A DNA stretch of 64,000 bases, taken from Marinicella algicola (GTDB lineage: Bacteria > Pseudomonadota > Gammaproteobacteria > Xanthomonadales > Marinicellaceae). A model generated the notes under the pieces. That model did not search any database. It was not told the DNA's origin and was given only the letters and a program-made list of their open reading frames with translations. Numbering within the stretch: position 1 is the first letter of the stretch; each line of letters opens with the position of its first letter. A program made the position numbers and the translations under genes. Below are positions 28,855 through 39,477 of the stretch, piece after piece. The DNA lies in assembly GCF_028401385.1 (NCBI RefSeq), contig NZ_JAQOMR010000001.1, positions 3,206,501 through 3,270,500 on the forward strand, read 5' to 3'.

Positions 28855-30240
28855 ATGGCCAGTTTCCAACTCTTCAACCGCCCTTCACCTTTTTGCGACA
28901 CGGGAGCGGCGACCACCCCGCTCTACGGCGTTGTGCAGCCCGAACTCGAGCAGACGGATACTCTTCCCGAGGACTTTCGGAGCTTTGCCCTTTCGGCTGG
29001 ATTTTCCGCGCGCGAAGGCGAGATCCTGATGCTTCCGGGAAAAGACGGCAGACTTGCCGGCGCCCTGCTCGGACTTGGCGCGAACACCGGCGGTCCTTTC
29101 ATCACCGGCAGACTTTCGAGGCTCCTGCCCGCCGGAGACTGGCACCTTGCCCGCTATCCCGGGGACCTGACCCAGGCACTGATCGGCTTTGCTGCAGGCT
29201 GCTACCGGTTCGGGCGCTATCTGAAGCCATCGACAACCGGCCAGGTCAAGCTGGCCATACCCGAGAGCTGCGACCCGGCAGAAATCGAGCGTAATATCGC
29301 GGCCATCCACCTTGCCCGAGACCTGATCAACACACCGGCAAATGACATGCAGCCGGATCACCTGGAACAGGCGTTCGAAGGGCTTGCCGACCATTATGGT
29401 GCATCTTTCAGTGCAGTCCGCGGTGACGACCTTATCGCGTGCGGTTTCCTCTGATCCATGCTGTCGGCCGCGCCGGCGAAAGCCGCCACGGCTGATGGAG
29501 ATGCGATGGGGCAGAAAGGGCGCACGCTCCGTCACACTGGTCGGCAAGGGGTCTGTTTCGATACCGGCGGGCTTGATATCAAGCCGGCTGCCAGCATGGG
29601 TTTGATGAAGAAGGACATGGGCGGGGCTGCCAACGTCATGGCACTGGCACTGATGATCATGGATGCCGGCCTCGACGTCGACTTGCGCGTCATCGTGCCG
29701 AGCGTCGAGAACGCCATCGCAGGCAATGCCTTCCGCCCGGGCGACATCTACCGTTCACGCCAGGGCCTGACGGTGCAGATCGACAACACCGACGCCGAGG
29801 GACGGTTGATCCTTGCCGACGCGCTGACCTATGCCGACGAGGCATCCCCAGACCTGCTGATCGATATGGCGACGCTGACAGGGGCTGCCCGCGTTGCCCT
29901 CGGTCCGGATATCGCGCCGTTTTATACCGACAGCGACGGTTTTGCCGAGACGCTTTTCACGAATGGCGAAAAGCTCTCTGACCCGGTCTGGCGTATGCCG
30001 CTTTTCGCCGGCTACGATGCAAGGCTGAAGACCGGCATCGCTGATCTCACCAATGCGCCCGCCGGCGGTATGGCCGGCTCAATTACCGCCGCTCTATTTC
30101 TGAAACGCTTCGTTCGCCACGCACGTAGCTGGGCGCATTTTGACATTTACGGCCACGCACCGGCAGATCGCGATTTTGGCCCGGCAGGCGGCGAGGCTCA
30201 GGCCATCCGCGCGCTCTACGAAACAATCCGGACACCCTGA
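28855..30240 (+). CDS. M17 leucyl aminopeptidase family protein (three frameshifts at ~29446, 29486, 29549)
   Basis: Cytosolic two-metal exopeptidase; about 462 residues after repair. The N domain (MASFQLFNRPSPFCDTG...) and 'DLINTPANDMQPDHLE' are in the first frame. Within ~110 bases three missing bases break it: T at 29445-29447, C at 29486-29487, G at 29548-29551. Adding them gives 'IHAVGRAGESRPRLMEM', then '[28 protein letters not shown]'. The catalytic lysine/metal region and the M17 signature 'NTDAEGRLILADAL' are present. The stop overlaps the NlpC/P60 start (ATGA). Confidence 0.9.
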
Positions 30241-31106
30241 TGGTCATGGAACTCGACAGAAGGCTTCACGCCTTTCGCCCCGATCTCGCCGATGCCCGGC
30301 TCTCCGGCATCGTTCACGCAGACCGTTTCGCTGTACCGACGCCGGCCCAGATCATCGTTCCCGTCGCCCCGCTCAGACCGAAACCGGCGGAAGCCGCCGT
30401 GATCGACAGCCAGCTTCTGTTCGGAGAAACCGTCGATATCTTCGAGCGCAAGTCGGGCTGGGCGTGGATCCAGTCGCGTTTCGACGGCTATGTCGGCTAC
30501 ATTCCGGAAGCAATGGTGGCCGAAGGGGAGCGCCAGGCATCCCACATGATCTCGGTACCCCGGACCTTTCTCTATCCGGAACCAGAGCTCAAGTCCGGGC
30601 CGGTCTGTGCGCTCTCCATGGGCTGCATGCTGACCTTTGTCGACGAAATGGAGACCCGCGGAAGCCGGTTTTATGTATGTTCGGACGGAACGGCCGTGTT
30701 TGCCGATCACTGTTTTCCGCTCGGCCGGCCATTTGAGCACGACCCGGTCAAAACGGCACTGCGCTTCATCGAAACACCTTATCTGTGGGGCGGACGTTCG
30801 GGTTTCGGTCTCGACTGCTCGGCGCTGGTGCAGATCGCGATGATGATGGCCGGATGCGCCGTGCCGCGCGATTCCGACATGCAGGCACTGATGGATGGCG
30901 AACCGCTGACACGGCGTGCGCTGAAACGCGGCGATCTGGTGTTCTGGAAAGGCCATGTCGGCATCATGGAGGACGCCAACACCCTGGTACATGCCAATGG
31001 CGCGGCCATGCGGGTGATGCGCGAAAACCTCGACCATGCCATCACCCGAATCGCATCGACCTACGGCAACCCGACCGCCTACCTGCGGCCGGAGCGGTCA
31101 CGGTAG
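30240..31106 (+). CDS. NlpC/P60 family cell-wall hydrolase with SH3 domains
   Basis: A 288-residue protein. Two SH3-like segments (residues ~40-90 and ~95-150; e.g. 'SQLLFGETVDIFERKSGWAWIQS', 'DGYVGYIPEA') precede an NlpC/P60 papain-like domain with catalytic Cys in 'GFGLDCSALVQ', His in 'WKGHVGIM' and a second polar residue in 'TLVHANG'. Such enzymes cleave D-Glu-diaminopimelate links in peptidoglycan stems. No signal peptide is visible, so it may act in the cytoplasm on recycled muropeptides; pairing with an aminopeptidase fits that. Translationally coupled to the upstream gene. Confidence 0.88.
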   Translation: MVMELDRRLHAFRPDLADARLSGIVHADRFAVPTPAQIIVPVAPLRPKPAEAAVIDSQLLFGETVDIFERKSGWAWIQSRFDGYVGYIPEAMVAEGERQASHMISVPRTFLYPEPELKSGPVCALSMGCMLTFVDEMETRGSRFYVCSDGTAVFADHCFPLGRPFEHDPVKTALRFIETPYLWGGRSGFGLDCSALVQIAMMMAGCAVPRDSDMQALMDGEPLTRRALKRGDLVFWKGHVGIMEDANTLVHANGAAMRVMRENLDHAITRIASTYGNPTAYLRPERSR

Positions 31107-31137
31107 ACCGCAGTTTCAGCAGGCCTCAGACCGTAAC

Positions 31138-31165
31138 AAAAACGCCGCCCGAAGGCGGCGTTTTC
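31138..31165. terminator. Bidirectional rho-independent terminator
   Basis: AACGCCGCC-CGAA-GGCGGCGTT with A5 before and TTTT after serves both the NlpC/P60 gene (+) and adhE (-), which converge here. Confidence 0.88.
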
Positions 31166-31190
31166 GTTGATCGGTTTCAGTGCCCTGCTT

Positions 31191-33855
31191 TTACTTGCGG
31201 GCGCTGAGCGGCACGACCGAACCCTTGTCATCGGCAGCTTCCGGCTCGTGGGTGACGCCTTCTTCGTAAGCGCGGCCGTAATAGGTGTCGAGCAAGACCT
31301 GACGGATTTCCGAGATCAGCGGGTAGCGCGGATTGGCGCCGGTGCACTGGTCATCAAAAGCCTTTTCGGCAACCCCGTCGAGATGGTCGAGGAAGTCGGC
31401 TTCACCGACGCCCGCAGCCTGGATCGATTCCGGGATATCGCAGGCCTTGTTGAGGCTTTCGATCCACTTGACAAGGTTTTCGACCGACTGCTCGTCCGTC
31501 TTGCCGCCAAGGTCGAGATGACGGGCAATTTCGGCGTAGCGGCACAGTGCTTTCGGCCGGTCATACTGGCTGAAGGTCGCCTGCTTGGTCGGATTGTCGA
31601 CGGCATTGTAGCGGACCACATTGGCCAGCAGCAGGGCGTTCGACAGGCCGTGCGGCAGGTGGAACTGCGCGCCGATCTTATGCGCCATCGAGTGGCAGAC
31701 TCCGAGGAAGGCGTTGGCAAATGCAATGCCGGCAATCGTCGCGGCATTGTGAACCTGCTCGCGGGCCTTGGGATCGGCAGCGCCGTTCTTGTATGCCGAG
31801 GGCAGGTACTGTTTCAAAAGCTTCAGAGCCTGAAGCGCCTGACCGTCCGAATACTCGTTCGCCATGATCGAAACATAGGCCTCGAGTGCGTGGGTCACGG
31901 CGTCGATACCGCCATGAGCCGTCAGCGCCTTCGGCATGTTCATGACCAGATCGGCATCAACGATGGCCATTGTCGGCGTCAGCTCGTAATCGGCAATCGG
32001 ATATTTCATACCGGTCTTTTCGTCGGTGACGACGGCAAACGGGGTGACTTCCGAACCGGTGCCCGAAGTGGTCGGCACGGCAACAAACTTGGCCTTCACG
32101 CCGAGTTTCGGGAAGTGGTAGATGCGCTTGCGGATATCCATGAAGCGCAACGCCAGATCGGCGAACTCGACTTCCGGATGCTCATACATCACCCACATGA
32201 TCTTGGCAGCGTCCATCGGCGAACCGCCACCCTGTGCAAGGATGATATCCGGTTCGAAAGAGCGCGCCAGTTCCCAGCCCTTGCGGACAACGGCAAGCGT
32301 CGGGTCGGCCTGAACGTCGAAGAAGGTTTCGACTTCAATGCCAAAGCCCTTCAGAACCCGGACAGTGTCATTGATATAGCCGTTCTCGAAAAGGAACCGG
32401 TCGGTCACGATCAGGCAGCGCTTGTGGCCCTTGAGTTCTTCAAGTGCGAAGGGAAGCGAACCGCGACGGAAATAGATCGACGGGGAAGCTTGTGCCACAG
32501 CATGTTTTCTGCCCTCTTGGCGACCGTTTTCTTGTTGATCAGATGCTGCGGACCGACGTTTTCCGAGATCGAGTTACCACCCCACGAACCGCAGCCAAGC
32601 GTCAGCGACGGCGCCAGGCGGAAATTGTAGAGGTCACCGATACCGCCCTGCGATGCAGGCGTATTGACGAGAATACGCGCCGTCTTCATGCGTTCGCCAA
32701 AGGCGTTGACGCGGTCGGGCTGCAGATCCTGATCGGTATAAAGAACCGAGGTGTGACCGATACCGCCGAGCGCAACCAGGTCGGCAGCGATGCGGGTGGC
32801 GTGGTCAAAATTCTTCGCCCTGTACATGGCCAGCGTCGGCGACAGCTTTTCATGGGCGAAGACTTCCTCCTCACCCGTGCTTTCGACTTCGGCAATCAGC
32901 ACCTTGGTGCGCGGCGGCACCTTGATACCAGCCATGGCGGCGATTTTTCGGCTGACTGGCCGACGATTTCAGCGTTGAGTGCGCCCTTCTTGTTCATGAT
33001 GATATCACGAACGGCACCGGCCTCATTGCCCGACAGCACATAACCGCCATGGCTGATGAAGCGCTCACGCACGACATCATAGACCTTGTCGACCGCGATA
33101 ACCGACTGTTCCGAAGCGCAGATAACGCCGTTGTCGAAGGTCTTCGACATCAGAATCGAGGCAACGGCGCGCTTGATATCGGCGAATTCGTCGATAACGG
33201 CCGGTGTGTTGCCGGCGCCGACGCCGATGGCGGGCTTGCCCGACGAATAGGCGGCCTTGACCATGCCGGGGCCACCGGTCGCAAGGATCAGGTTGATATC
33301 GTCATGGTGCATCAGCGCGTTGGAAAGCTCGACCGAGGGTTCATCGATCCAGCCGATGATATCCTTCGGTGCACCGGCCTTGACGGCAGCTTCAAGCACA
33401 ACGCGGGCGGCCTCGCAGGTCGAGCGTCTTGCACGCGGATGCGGCGAGAAGATAACCCCGTTCCTGGTCTTCAGGCTGATCAGCGCTTTGAAAATCGCGG
33501 TCGAGGTCGGGTTGGTGGTGGGGACGATAGCGCAAATCAGGCCGATAGGCTCGGCGACCGTGAAGATGCCATATTCAGGCTCTTCCGAGAGGATGCCGCA
33601 GGTCTTTTCGTCCTGGTATTTGTTATAGATGTATTCAGAGGCGAAGTGGTTCTTGACCACCTTGTCCTCCATCACACCCATGCCCGTTTCTTCGTGAGCC
33701 ATACGGGCAAGCGGAATGCGGGCGTCGGCCGCGGCGAGGGCGGCGGAACGGAAAATGAAGTCGACCTGTTCCTGGGTATAGGTCGCAAACTTCTGCTGCG
33801 CTGCCTTCGTCCGGGCAACAAGCTGGTCAAGTTCGGTCGTGCTGATGGCCGGCAT
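31191..33855 (-). CDS. adhE: Bifunctional aldehyde/alcohol dehydrogenase AdhE (two frameshifts at ~32945 and ~32482)
   Basis: Fermentative enzyme reducing acetyl-CoA to ethanol via acetaldehyde. Restored length is 888 residues. The N-terminal half is the CoA-acylating aldehyde dehydrogenase ('PTTNPTSTAIFKALISLKTRN', catalytic Cys in 'FDNGVICASEQ'). The C-terminal half is an iron-dependent alcohol dehydrogenase ('ILAQGGGSPMDAAKIMW', 'GVCHSMAHKIGAQFHLPHG' with metal His). A-run 32944-32948 and G-run 32482-32485 (plus strand) each lack one base. AGGAG precedes ATG 33855. An FNR-type box lies 216 bases upstream. AdhE forms long helical filaments (spirosomes) in known bacteria. Confidence 0.95.
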
Positions 33856-34070
33856 GGGACTACTCCTAAGCTGATCGCCGGAAAGCCCGGCGGTTGCTGT
33901 AAATGGCGAACGGAAAAGGCCGGTCTTGGGAGCGGCCCAACGGTCGTTCAGTGAGTTTTTCGCCTCAATTCGTCACCGGGATGGCACCCGGCCGGGTTCC
34001 AAAACGCTCCGGAACGAAGACCGTCCAATCTCACCGGAGGCAGATATAGGCCGCTTTAAATCGGTTCGTA

Positions 34071-34084
34071 TTGATCGTGATCAA
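34071..34084. promoter_or_regulatory. FNR-type box upstream of adhE
   Basis: TTGAT-CGTG-ATCAA matches the FNR/Anr consensus TTGAT-N4-ATCAA at all ten core bases. It lies 216 bases before the adhE start, within the 362-base gap 33856-34217, which holds no gene. Regulated anaerobic expression of adhE is the natural reading. The rest of the gap shows no other feature except a half-site at 34109-34122. Confidence 0.75.
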
Positions 34085-34108
34085 AGGATCGGGGATTCTG
34101 GAGTTTCC

Positions 34109-34122
34109 TTTTTCATGATCAA
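34109..34122. promoter_or_regulatory. Second, degenerate FNR-like half-site
   Basis: TTTTT-CATG-ATCAA keeps one perfect half (ATCAA) and 3 of 5 bases of the other; its centre is 38 bases from that of the perfect box. Confidence 0.3.
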
Positions 34123-34217
34123 AAGCGGCTGAAACGAACTGTAGAGCTATGGCAGCAGTAAGGAAAGCCGGTTCGAAAAAGTTTTGTGCGAGCCGGCCTC
34201 AAAGCACCACTATCGTA

Positions 34218-36692
34218 TCAGGAAAGCGGACTGAACCGCTTCAGCCGGAGCGCGTTCGACAATACGAACACGCTTGACAGCCCCATCGCGGCCGCGGCCA
34301 GCATCGGCGACAGGAGCGTGCCATTCACAGGATATAAGATACCGGCGGCCACCGGAATGAGCACGGCATTATAGGCAAAGGCCCAGAACAGGTTCTGCGC
34401 GATATTGCGCATTACCGCGCGCGAAAGCTGAATGGCGTTGACAACACCGGTGAGAGCGCCCGACATCAGCACCACATCCGCCGTTTCAATGGCGATATCG
34501 GTGCCTGTACCAATGGCAATACCGGTATCGGCAGCGGCAAGCGCAGGCGCATCGTTGATGCCGTCACCGGCAAAAGCGATAGCACCATGCTCGGCGCGCA
34601 GCACGGTGAGCGCATCAACCTTACCGTCCGGCAGCACGTCGGCAATCACCGTATCGATCCCGACGTCCCGGGCGATCGCTTCGGCGGTTTTCCGGTTATC
34701 ACCGGAAATCATCGCGGTTTTCAGGCCGGCATCATGCAATGCGGCAATTGCGGCCTTTGCCGAAGGCTTGACCGGATCGGCAACGCCGATGACACCGGCA
34801 AGCCTTCCATCGACCGCGACAAACAACAAGGAGCGCGCCTTGGCTGCAAGGTCTTCGGCGACGAGGTCCAGCGCCTTCGTATCGGCGGACAGCGCCTCCA
34901 TGAAGCGGCGGGCGCCAACCGCAACGATGCACCCATCAACCGTCGCCTTCACCCCGAAGCCGGGCTGCGCCTCAAAACCTTCAGCCTTTGAGACGGCAAG
35001 CTTTTTATCAGCAGCGCTGCCCAGCACGGCTTCCGCCAATGGATGTTCGGAGCCGGCTTCGACGGCGGCGGCAAGTGCCAGCACGTCATCGGAACTGAAA
35101 CCATCAGCTGGCAGCGCCTCGGTCACCTGCGGGCGCCCCTCGGTCAGCGTACCGGTCTTGTCGAAGGCGACGATGGCGGTGTCGCGCAGCGTCTGCAACG
35201 CCTCGCCATTGCGGAACAGCACGCCGGTTTCCGCCGCCCTGCCCGTGCCGACCATGATCGAGGTTGGCGTCGCAAGGCCCATGGCGCAGGGGCAGGCAAT
35301 GATCAGCACCGCAACGGCATTGACGAGTGCGAAGGAAAAGGCAGGCGTTGGCCCGATCAACAGCCAGATCAGAAAGGTGATGGCCGCAGCGATCAGCACC
35401 GCCGGCACGAACCATGCGGTCACCTTGTCGACCATGGCCTGAACGGGAAGTTTCGCCCCTTGGGCGGTTTCGACCATCTTGACGATGCGGGCCAGCACCG
35501 TGTCGGAACCGATCGCCGTGGCACGGAAGCTGAAAGACCCGGTCTTGTTGATGGTGCCGCCGGTTACAGCATCGCCCCCGCCTTTTTCACCGGCAAAGGC
35601 TCGCCGGAAATCATTGCCTCGTCGACATGCGAGGAACCGGAGACGACCGTGCCGTCGACCGCGATCTTCTCGCCGGGACGCACGATCACGATATCGCCGC
35701 GCTTCACGTCGGCAATCGGGATATCGACGGTCTGTCCGGCGCGCTCGATCCGGGCGGTCTTCGGCTGCAGTCCCATCAGATGGGTGATGGCCGCAGAAGT
35801 GCGCCCTTGGCCTTGGCCTCGAAATAGCGGCCAAGCAGGATCAACGTGATAATGACGGCGGAGCTTTCGAAATAGACCTGGGCGGCGCCTGCGGGAAAAT
35901 CTGCGGCCAAAAGGTCGCGACCGTGGAATAGGCCCAGGCCGCACTCGAGCCGAGCATGACCAGCGCATTCATATCCGGCGAAAGCCGCCGGAACGAGGCG
36001 ATCCCGTGGCTGTAGAACCGCCGCCCCGGGCCGAACTGCACGATCGTGGCCAGGACGAAGTAGACCAGGTGCAGCGGAAATACGCCGACATTCGCGGTCA
36101 ACTGACGCCCGAAAGCGGGGACAAAATGCGACCCCATCTCCAACACGAAAAGCGGCAGCGTGAAGGCGAAGGCGGTCAACAGGTCGCGCTTCAGAGCGGT
36201 CTGTTCCTTTGCCCTGTGGCCTTCATGGCTTTCAACGTCAGGCGCCTGATTGTCAACGCGAAGCGTCTCAAAACCAGCCTTTTCCACGGCAGCCTCGAGC
36301 ATCAGGACGCTGACAGACGGCACCACCGAAACGGTGGCCCGCTCATTGGCCAGATTGGCGTGGGCAGAGACCACGCCGGGCACACGGGAAAGCGCGCGTT
36401 CGACGCCGGAAACACAGGAGGCGCAATGCATACCGCCGATACCAAGCTCGACAGTTGCAAGCGATACGCCATAGCCACCCTTCTCGATCGCGGCGACAAC
36501 GGCACCGGTCGCCTTGCGGTCTGAAAGCGTAACATCTGCCGTTTCTGTGGCAAGGTTGACGGCAACCGCCTCAACCCCTTCGACCTTGCCGACAACCCGT
36601 TCGACGCTGCGCACACAGGAGGCACAGGTCATGCCCGTCACCGGCAAGGTGATGTGCTGCGTTTTCCGCGCGGTTGTGATCGTCTGTTCCAT
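34218..36692 (-). CDS. copA: Copper-translocating P1B-type ATPase (three frameshifts at ~35892, ~35801, ~35575)
   Basis: Inner-membrane Cu(I) exporter, about 825 residues. Two N-terminal metal-binding domains ('[14 protein letters not shown]', '[14 protein letters not shown]') precede the membrane helices; then come the ion path '[13 protein letters not shown]', phosphorylation site 'DKTGTLTEG', ATP site '[10 protein letters not shown]' and hinge '[14 protein letters not shown]'. The actuator region '[27 protein letters not shown]' spans frames; one missing base near each of three positions (the last in the C-run 35575-35579) restores it. Starts at 36692 ([11 protein letters not shown]). Follows copZ. 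Confidence 0.93.
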
Positions 36693-36773
36693 GGTCAGTG
36701 CCTTTCGTGCCGGTCGCGCCCGAGCGGGTGGCCCCGACAGACAGGCGCGCAAATATTCAAAAGCCGACGTTTC

Positions 36774-36982
36774 TCACGCCACGACGTCGTAACCAGCGTC
36801 TTCGATGGCCTCGACCGCATGTTCGCGGGTGGCCGGTGCGGCAAGCGCAAAAGAGGCTGCGGCGGCGTCAAGACTGACGTCGATATCGGAAACACCGTCA
36901 ATGCGGCCAAGCGCATTGGTGACCTTTCGCTGCATTTGCTGCAGCCCATGCCTTCGATTTTCAGCGTCAGTTTCTCTGCCAT
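36774..36982 (-). CDS. copZ: Copper chaperone CopZ-like heavy-metal-binding protein (one frameshift near 36923)
   Basis: A 69-residue single HMA domain: start MAEKLTLKIEGMGCSKC with the CxxC copper site in 'GMGCSKC', ending 'REHAVEAIEDAGYDVVA'. The middle ('VTNALGRIDGVSDIDVSLDAAAASFALAAPAT') is one frame off; one missing base at 36923-36928 explains it. GGAG lies ten bases before ATG 36982. Delivers Cu(I) to CopA, encoded just downstream on the same strand. A MerR/CueR-type promoter precedes it. Confidence 0.88.
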
Positions 36983-37010
36983 CTTCGTGCTCCTTGCTGT
37001 TGGTGAGACC

Positions 37011-37041
37011 AAGATGGGGCTTCCAGTAGCTGGAAGGTCAA
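37011..37041 (-). promoter_or_regulatory. CueR/MerR-type promoter for copZ-copA
   Basis: On the minus strand TTGACC (37036-37041) and CATCTT (37011-37016) are separated by 19 bases, the long spacer typical of MerR-family promoters. The spacer contains the dyad CTTCCAG-CTA-CTGGAAG (37020-37036), close to known CueR sites. The predicted message starts about 20 bases before copZ. No merR/cueR gene is in the window. Confidence 0.75.
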
Positions 37042-37136
37042 GGCGGTGCGAGATGTTTTTGATTGCAGCCCACTTGCCAGCAAAAGCAGGACCTGTCTTT
37101 GCTAGAAATATTCTGAAGAATTCACCGGAGAGAGAG

Positions 37137-37769
37137 ATGGATTTACACCTCTGGCTTACCTTCGTGGCCGCATCGACAGCACTGCTGTTCATTCCGGGGC
37201 CCACTGTTCTTCTCGTCCTGAGCTACGCGCTCGGTCAGGGTCGGCGGGTTGCGCTTGCCACCGTTGCCGGTGTCGCGCTTGGGGACTTTATCGCCATGAC
37301 CGCTTCGCTTGCCGGGCTCGGCGCGCTGGTGCTGACGTCAGCCAAGCTGTTTCTCGTTCTCAAATGGGTCGGTGCGGCCTATCTTGTTTATCTCGGCACC
37401 CGGCTATTCAAAAGCACCGGTCCGAGCGAGGCCGTATCGGCTTCCGCCAACGCCCCGCTTGCAGCAAGGCGGGTTTTCTTTCATGCCATGGGGGTGACGG
37501 CGCTGAACCCGAAATCGATTGCCTTCTTCATCGCCTTTGTACCGCAGTTCATAGCACCCGAAACACCGCTTCTTCCACAGTTTGCGATACTCACAGCCAC
37601 GTTCGTCGGGTTAGGCGCAATCAACGCTCTGGCGTACGCACTAATGGCCGACCGGCTCCGAATAAAGCTGACATCTCCCAAGATTTCTTCATTGTTGCCG
37701 CGTCTGGGTGGCAGCGCCCTGATCGCCATGGGCATCACAACGGCGACACTGAGACGGGCGACATCCTGA
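37137..37769 (+). CDS. LysE/RhtB-family amino acid exporter
   Basis: A 210-residue inner-membrane protein with about six helices. Start MDLHLWLTFVAASTALLFIPG matches the family opening ending in 'PGPTVLLVLSYALGQGRR'; 'FHAMGVTALNPKSIAFFIAFVPQF' is the conserved second half. These proteins export amino acids such as homoserine, threonine or lysine, or related metabolites; substrate unpredictable here. GGAGAGAGAG lies upstream of ATG 37137. Divergent from copZ by 154 bases. Frame intact. Confidence 0.9.
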   Translation: MDLHLWLTFVAASTALLFIPGPTVLLVLSYALGQGRRVALATVAGVALGDFIAMTASLAGLGALVLTSAKLFLVLKWVGAAYLVYLGTRLFKSTGPSEAVSASANAPLAARRVFFHAMGVTALNPKSIAFFIAFVPQFIAPETPLLPQFAILTATFVGLGAINALAYALMADRLRIKLTSPKISSLLPRLGGSALIAMGITTATLRRATS

Positions 37770-37822
37770 AAAGGGTGCTACCGCGAGAATGAACGCGATC
37801 TATAACAAAGGGCCCAAAGCAT

Positions 37823-38269
37823 ATGCCGCCAGACGCCGAAAAAGTGCTCATCTACGCACGACGTGGCAGCAGAATCCTTGTTTTTGATGAACCGGATTTT
37901 CCCGCCGTGCCGCTTCAGGTTCCGGGCGGCACGATAGAACACGGGGAGTCTGCCATTAATGCGGCAAAGCGGGAATTTCACGAGGAAACCGGCTTGTTGC
38001 CGAACAAAAACTGGTCAGAACATGGCAGCGCCGACTACAACTTCAGCAAAAACGGCAAGACCGTAAGTCACCGGCGTCACATCTTTACAGTTCTCCTAGA
38101 GGATAAAACGCCGGAGTTCTGGTTTCATGACGAGAAGCATTCCTCAGACGGTCATTGCTCCATTCGCTTTCGCCTGTTTTTCCTTGAGTGGAAAGAAGCC
38201 ACAAGGAGTCTAGGATTTGGCATGGAAATACCGCTTTCGTGGCCGATATTTCGTGCATTTTTCGCCTGA
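37823..38269 (+). CDS. Nudix hydrolase
   Basis: A 148-residue protein with a perfect Nudix box GX5EX7REUXEEXGU: 'GTIEHGESAINAAKREFHEETGL' (residues ~36-58). Cleaves nucleoside diphosphates linked to another group; specificity cannot be told. The N terminus 'ILVFDEPDFPAVPLQVPGG' is typical. Downstream 'TVSHRRHIFTVLLED' continues the fold. It stands alone between the LysE exporter and the metA leader. Confidence 0.9.
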   Translation: MPPDAEKVLIYARRGSRILVFDEPDFPAVPLQVPGGTIEHGESAINAAKREFHEETGLLPNKNWSEHGSADYNFSKNGKTVSHRRHIFTVLLEDKTPEFWFHDEKHSSDGHCSIRFRLFFLEWKEATRSLGFGMEIPLSWPIFRAFFA

Positions 38270-38345
38270 GGCAGCCCACCGGCAAGATGGTGTCTGTTGC
38301 GCCATGATTGACGCCCGGCAATTACGGCGATATCTACCTTCTTCT

Positions 38346-38398
38346 TGTGGTGATTTGGCCGGCCGGCTTGCAGCCACGTAAAACAATTCGCTAAAGGG
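38346..38398 (+). ncRNA. SAM-II riboswitch (metA RNA)
   Basis: The segment 'GTGGTGATTTGGCC' then 'CCGGCTTGCAGCCACGTAAAACAA' and 'TTCGCTAAAGGG' matches the SAM-II consensus almost base for base. GTGG (38347-38350) pairs with CCAC (38374-38377), and the downstream CAATTCGCTAAA forms the pseudoknot partner. Known SAM-II RNAs bind S-adenosylmethionine and repress translation of metA-type genes in Alphaproteobacteria; this one is 83 bases before metA. Confidence 0.93.
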
Positions 38399-38480
38399 CC
38401 GAAGCAAGCAGAAAATTCCTGCCCATTCGGACCGGTTGCGTATTGAGACGGCCGGTTTCTGTTCGGGATTGGAATGAGAC

Positions 38481-39412
38481 ATGCCTATCAAGATTCCAGA
38501 TACGCTGCCGGCCTTCGAGACACTGATTTCCGAAGGCGTGCGGGTCAAGACGGAAACGGTTGCGGAGCGGCAGGATATTCGGCCGCTGCATTTCGGGCTG
38601 CTCAACCTGATGCCGAACAAGATCAGGACCGAGCTTCAGTTCGCGCGCCTTCTCGGCGCCTCTCCGCTGCAGATCGAGCTGTCGCTGGTGCGTGTCGGCG
38701 GCCACAAGGCCAAGAACACGCCGATCGACCACCTGCTTTCATTCTACCAGACCTGGGACGAAGTGGCGGAGCGTAAATTCGACGGCTTCATCATCACCGG
38801 TGCGCCGGTGGAGACGATCGATTTCGAGGACGTGACCTACTGGAACGAGATGAAGTCGATCCTTGACTGGACCACGACCCATTGCCACTCGACAATGAAT
38901 ATCTGCTGGGGCGCGATGGCCGCTGCCTATCATTTCCACGGCATCCCCAAGAGGCTTCTGGAAAGAAGGCCTTCGGCGTCCACCGCCACCGCAACCTGAA
39001 ACCGGCCTCGGTCTATCTCAACGGTTTTTCCGACGATTTCCAGATACCGGTTTCGCGCTGGACAGAGGTGCGCCGGGAGGATCTGGAACGCGTCGCCGGC
39101 ATGGAATTGCTGATGGATTCCGACGAGGTCGGCCCCTGTCTTGCGCAGGAGAGCTTCGCCAACCGGCTCTACATGTTCAACCATATCGAGTATGATTCCG
39201 GTTCGCTCGCCGATGAGTACATGCGTGATGTCGAAGCAAATGTTCCAGTTGACCTGCCATTCAACTATTTCCCGGCAGACGACCCGAACCGCACCCCGCT
39301 CAACCGCTGGCGCTCGCATGCGCATCTGCTGTTTGGCAACTGGATCAACGAAGTCTACCAGACGACGCCCTACTCTCTGGAAGAAATCGGCAAAAAGCGC
39401 CTGAGCGCTTGA
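38481..39412 (+). CDS. metA: Homoserine O-acyltransferase MetA (one frameshift at ~38962)
   Basis: Acylates homoserine to enter methionine synthesis; 310 residues after repair. '[22 protein letters not shown]' and '[10 protein letters not shown]' are conserved, and the nucleophile Cys is in '[10 protein letters not shown]'. One A missing at 38962-38964 breaks '[13 protein letters not shown]'; the second part has the catalytic His/Glu '[15 protein letters not shown]'. Many alphaproteobacterial MetA proteins use acetyl-CoA rather than succinyl-CoA; which one is not clear here. Regulated by the SAM-II riboswitch upstream. Confidence 0.95.
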
Positions 39413-39477
39413 AGCACCGGGCATTCCGGCGCAATATCCGCGCCGCAATGCAACATTTCAGATGCGGAGGATTAAAA

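Noticed and set aside
31167..32630. A 487-residue plus-strand frame opposite adhE
   Set aside because: Shadow of the adhE alcohol dehydrogenase half; His/Gly/Arg-rich composition typical of antisense frames.
31191..33855. Separate aldehyde and alcohol dehydrogenase genes instead of one adhE
   Set aside because: Three consecutive frames join into one normal AdhE with a single missing base at each joint.
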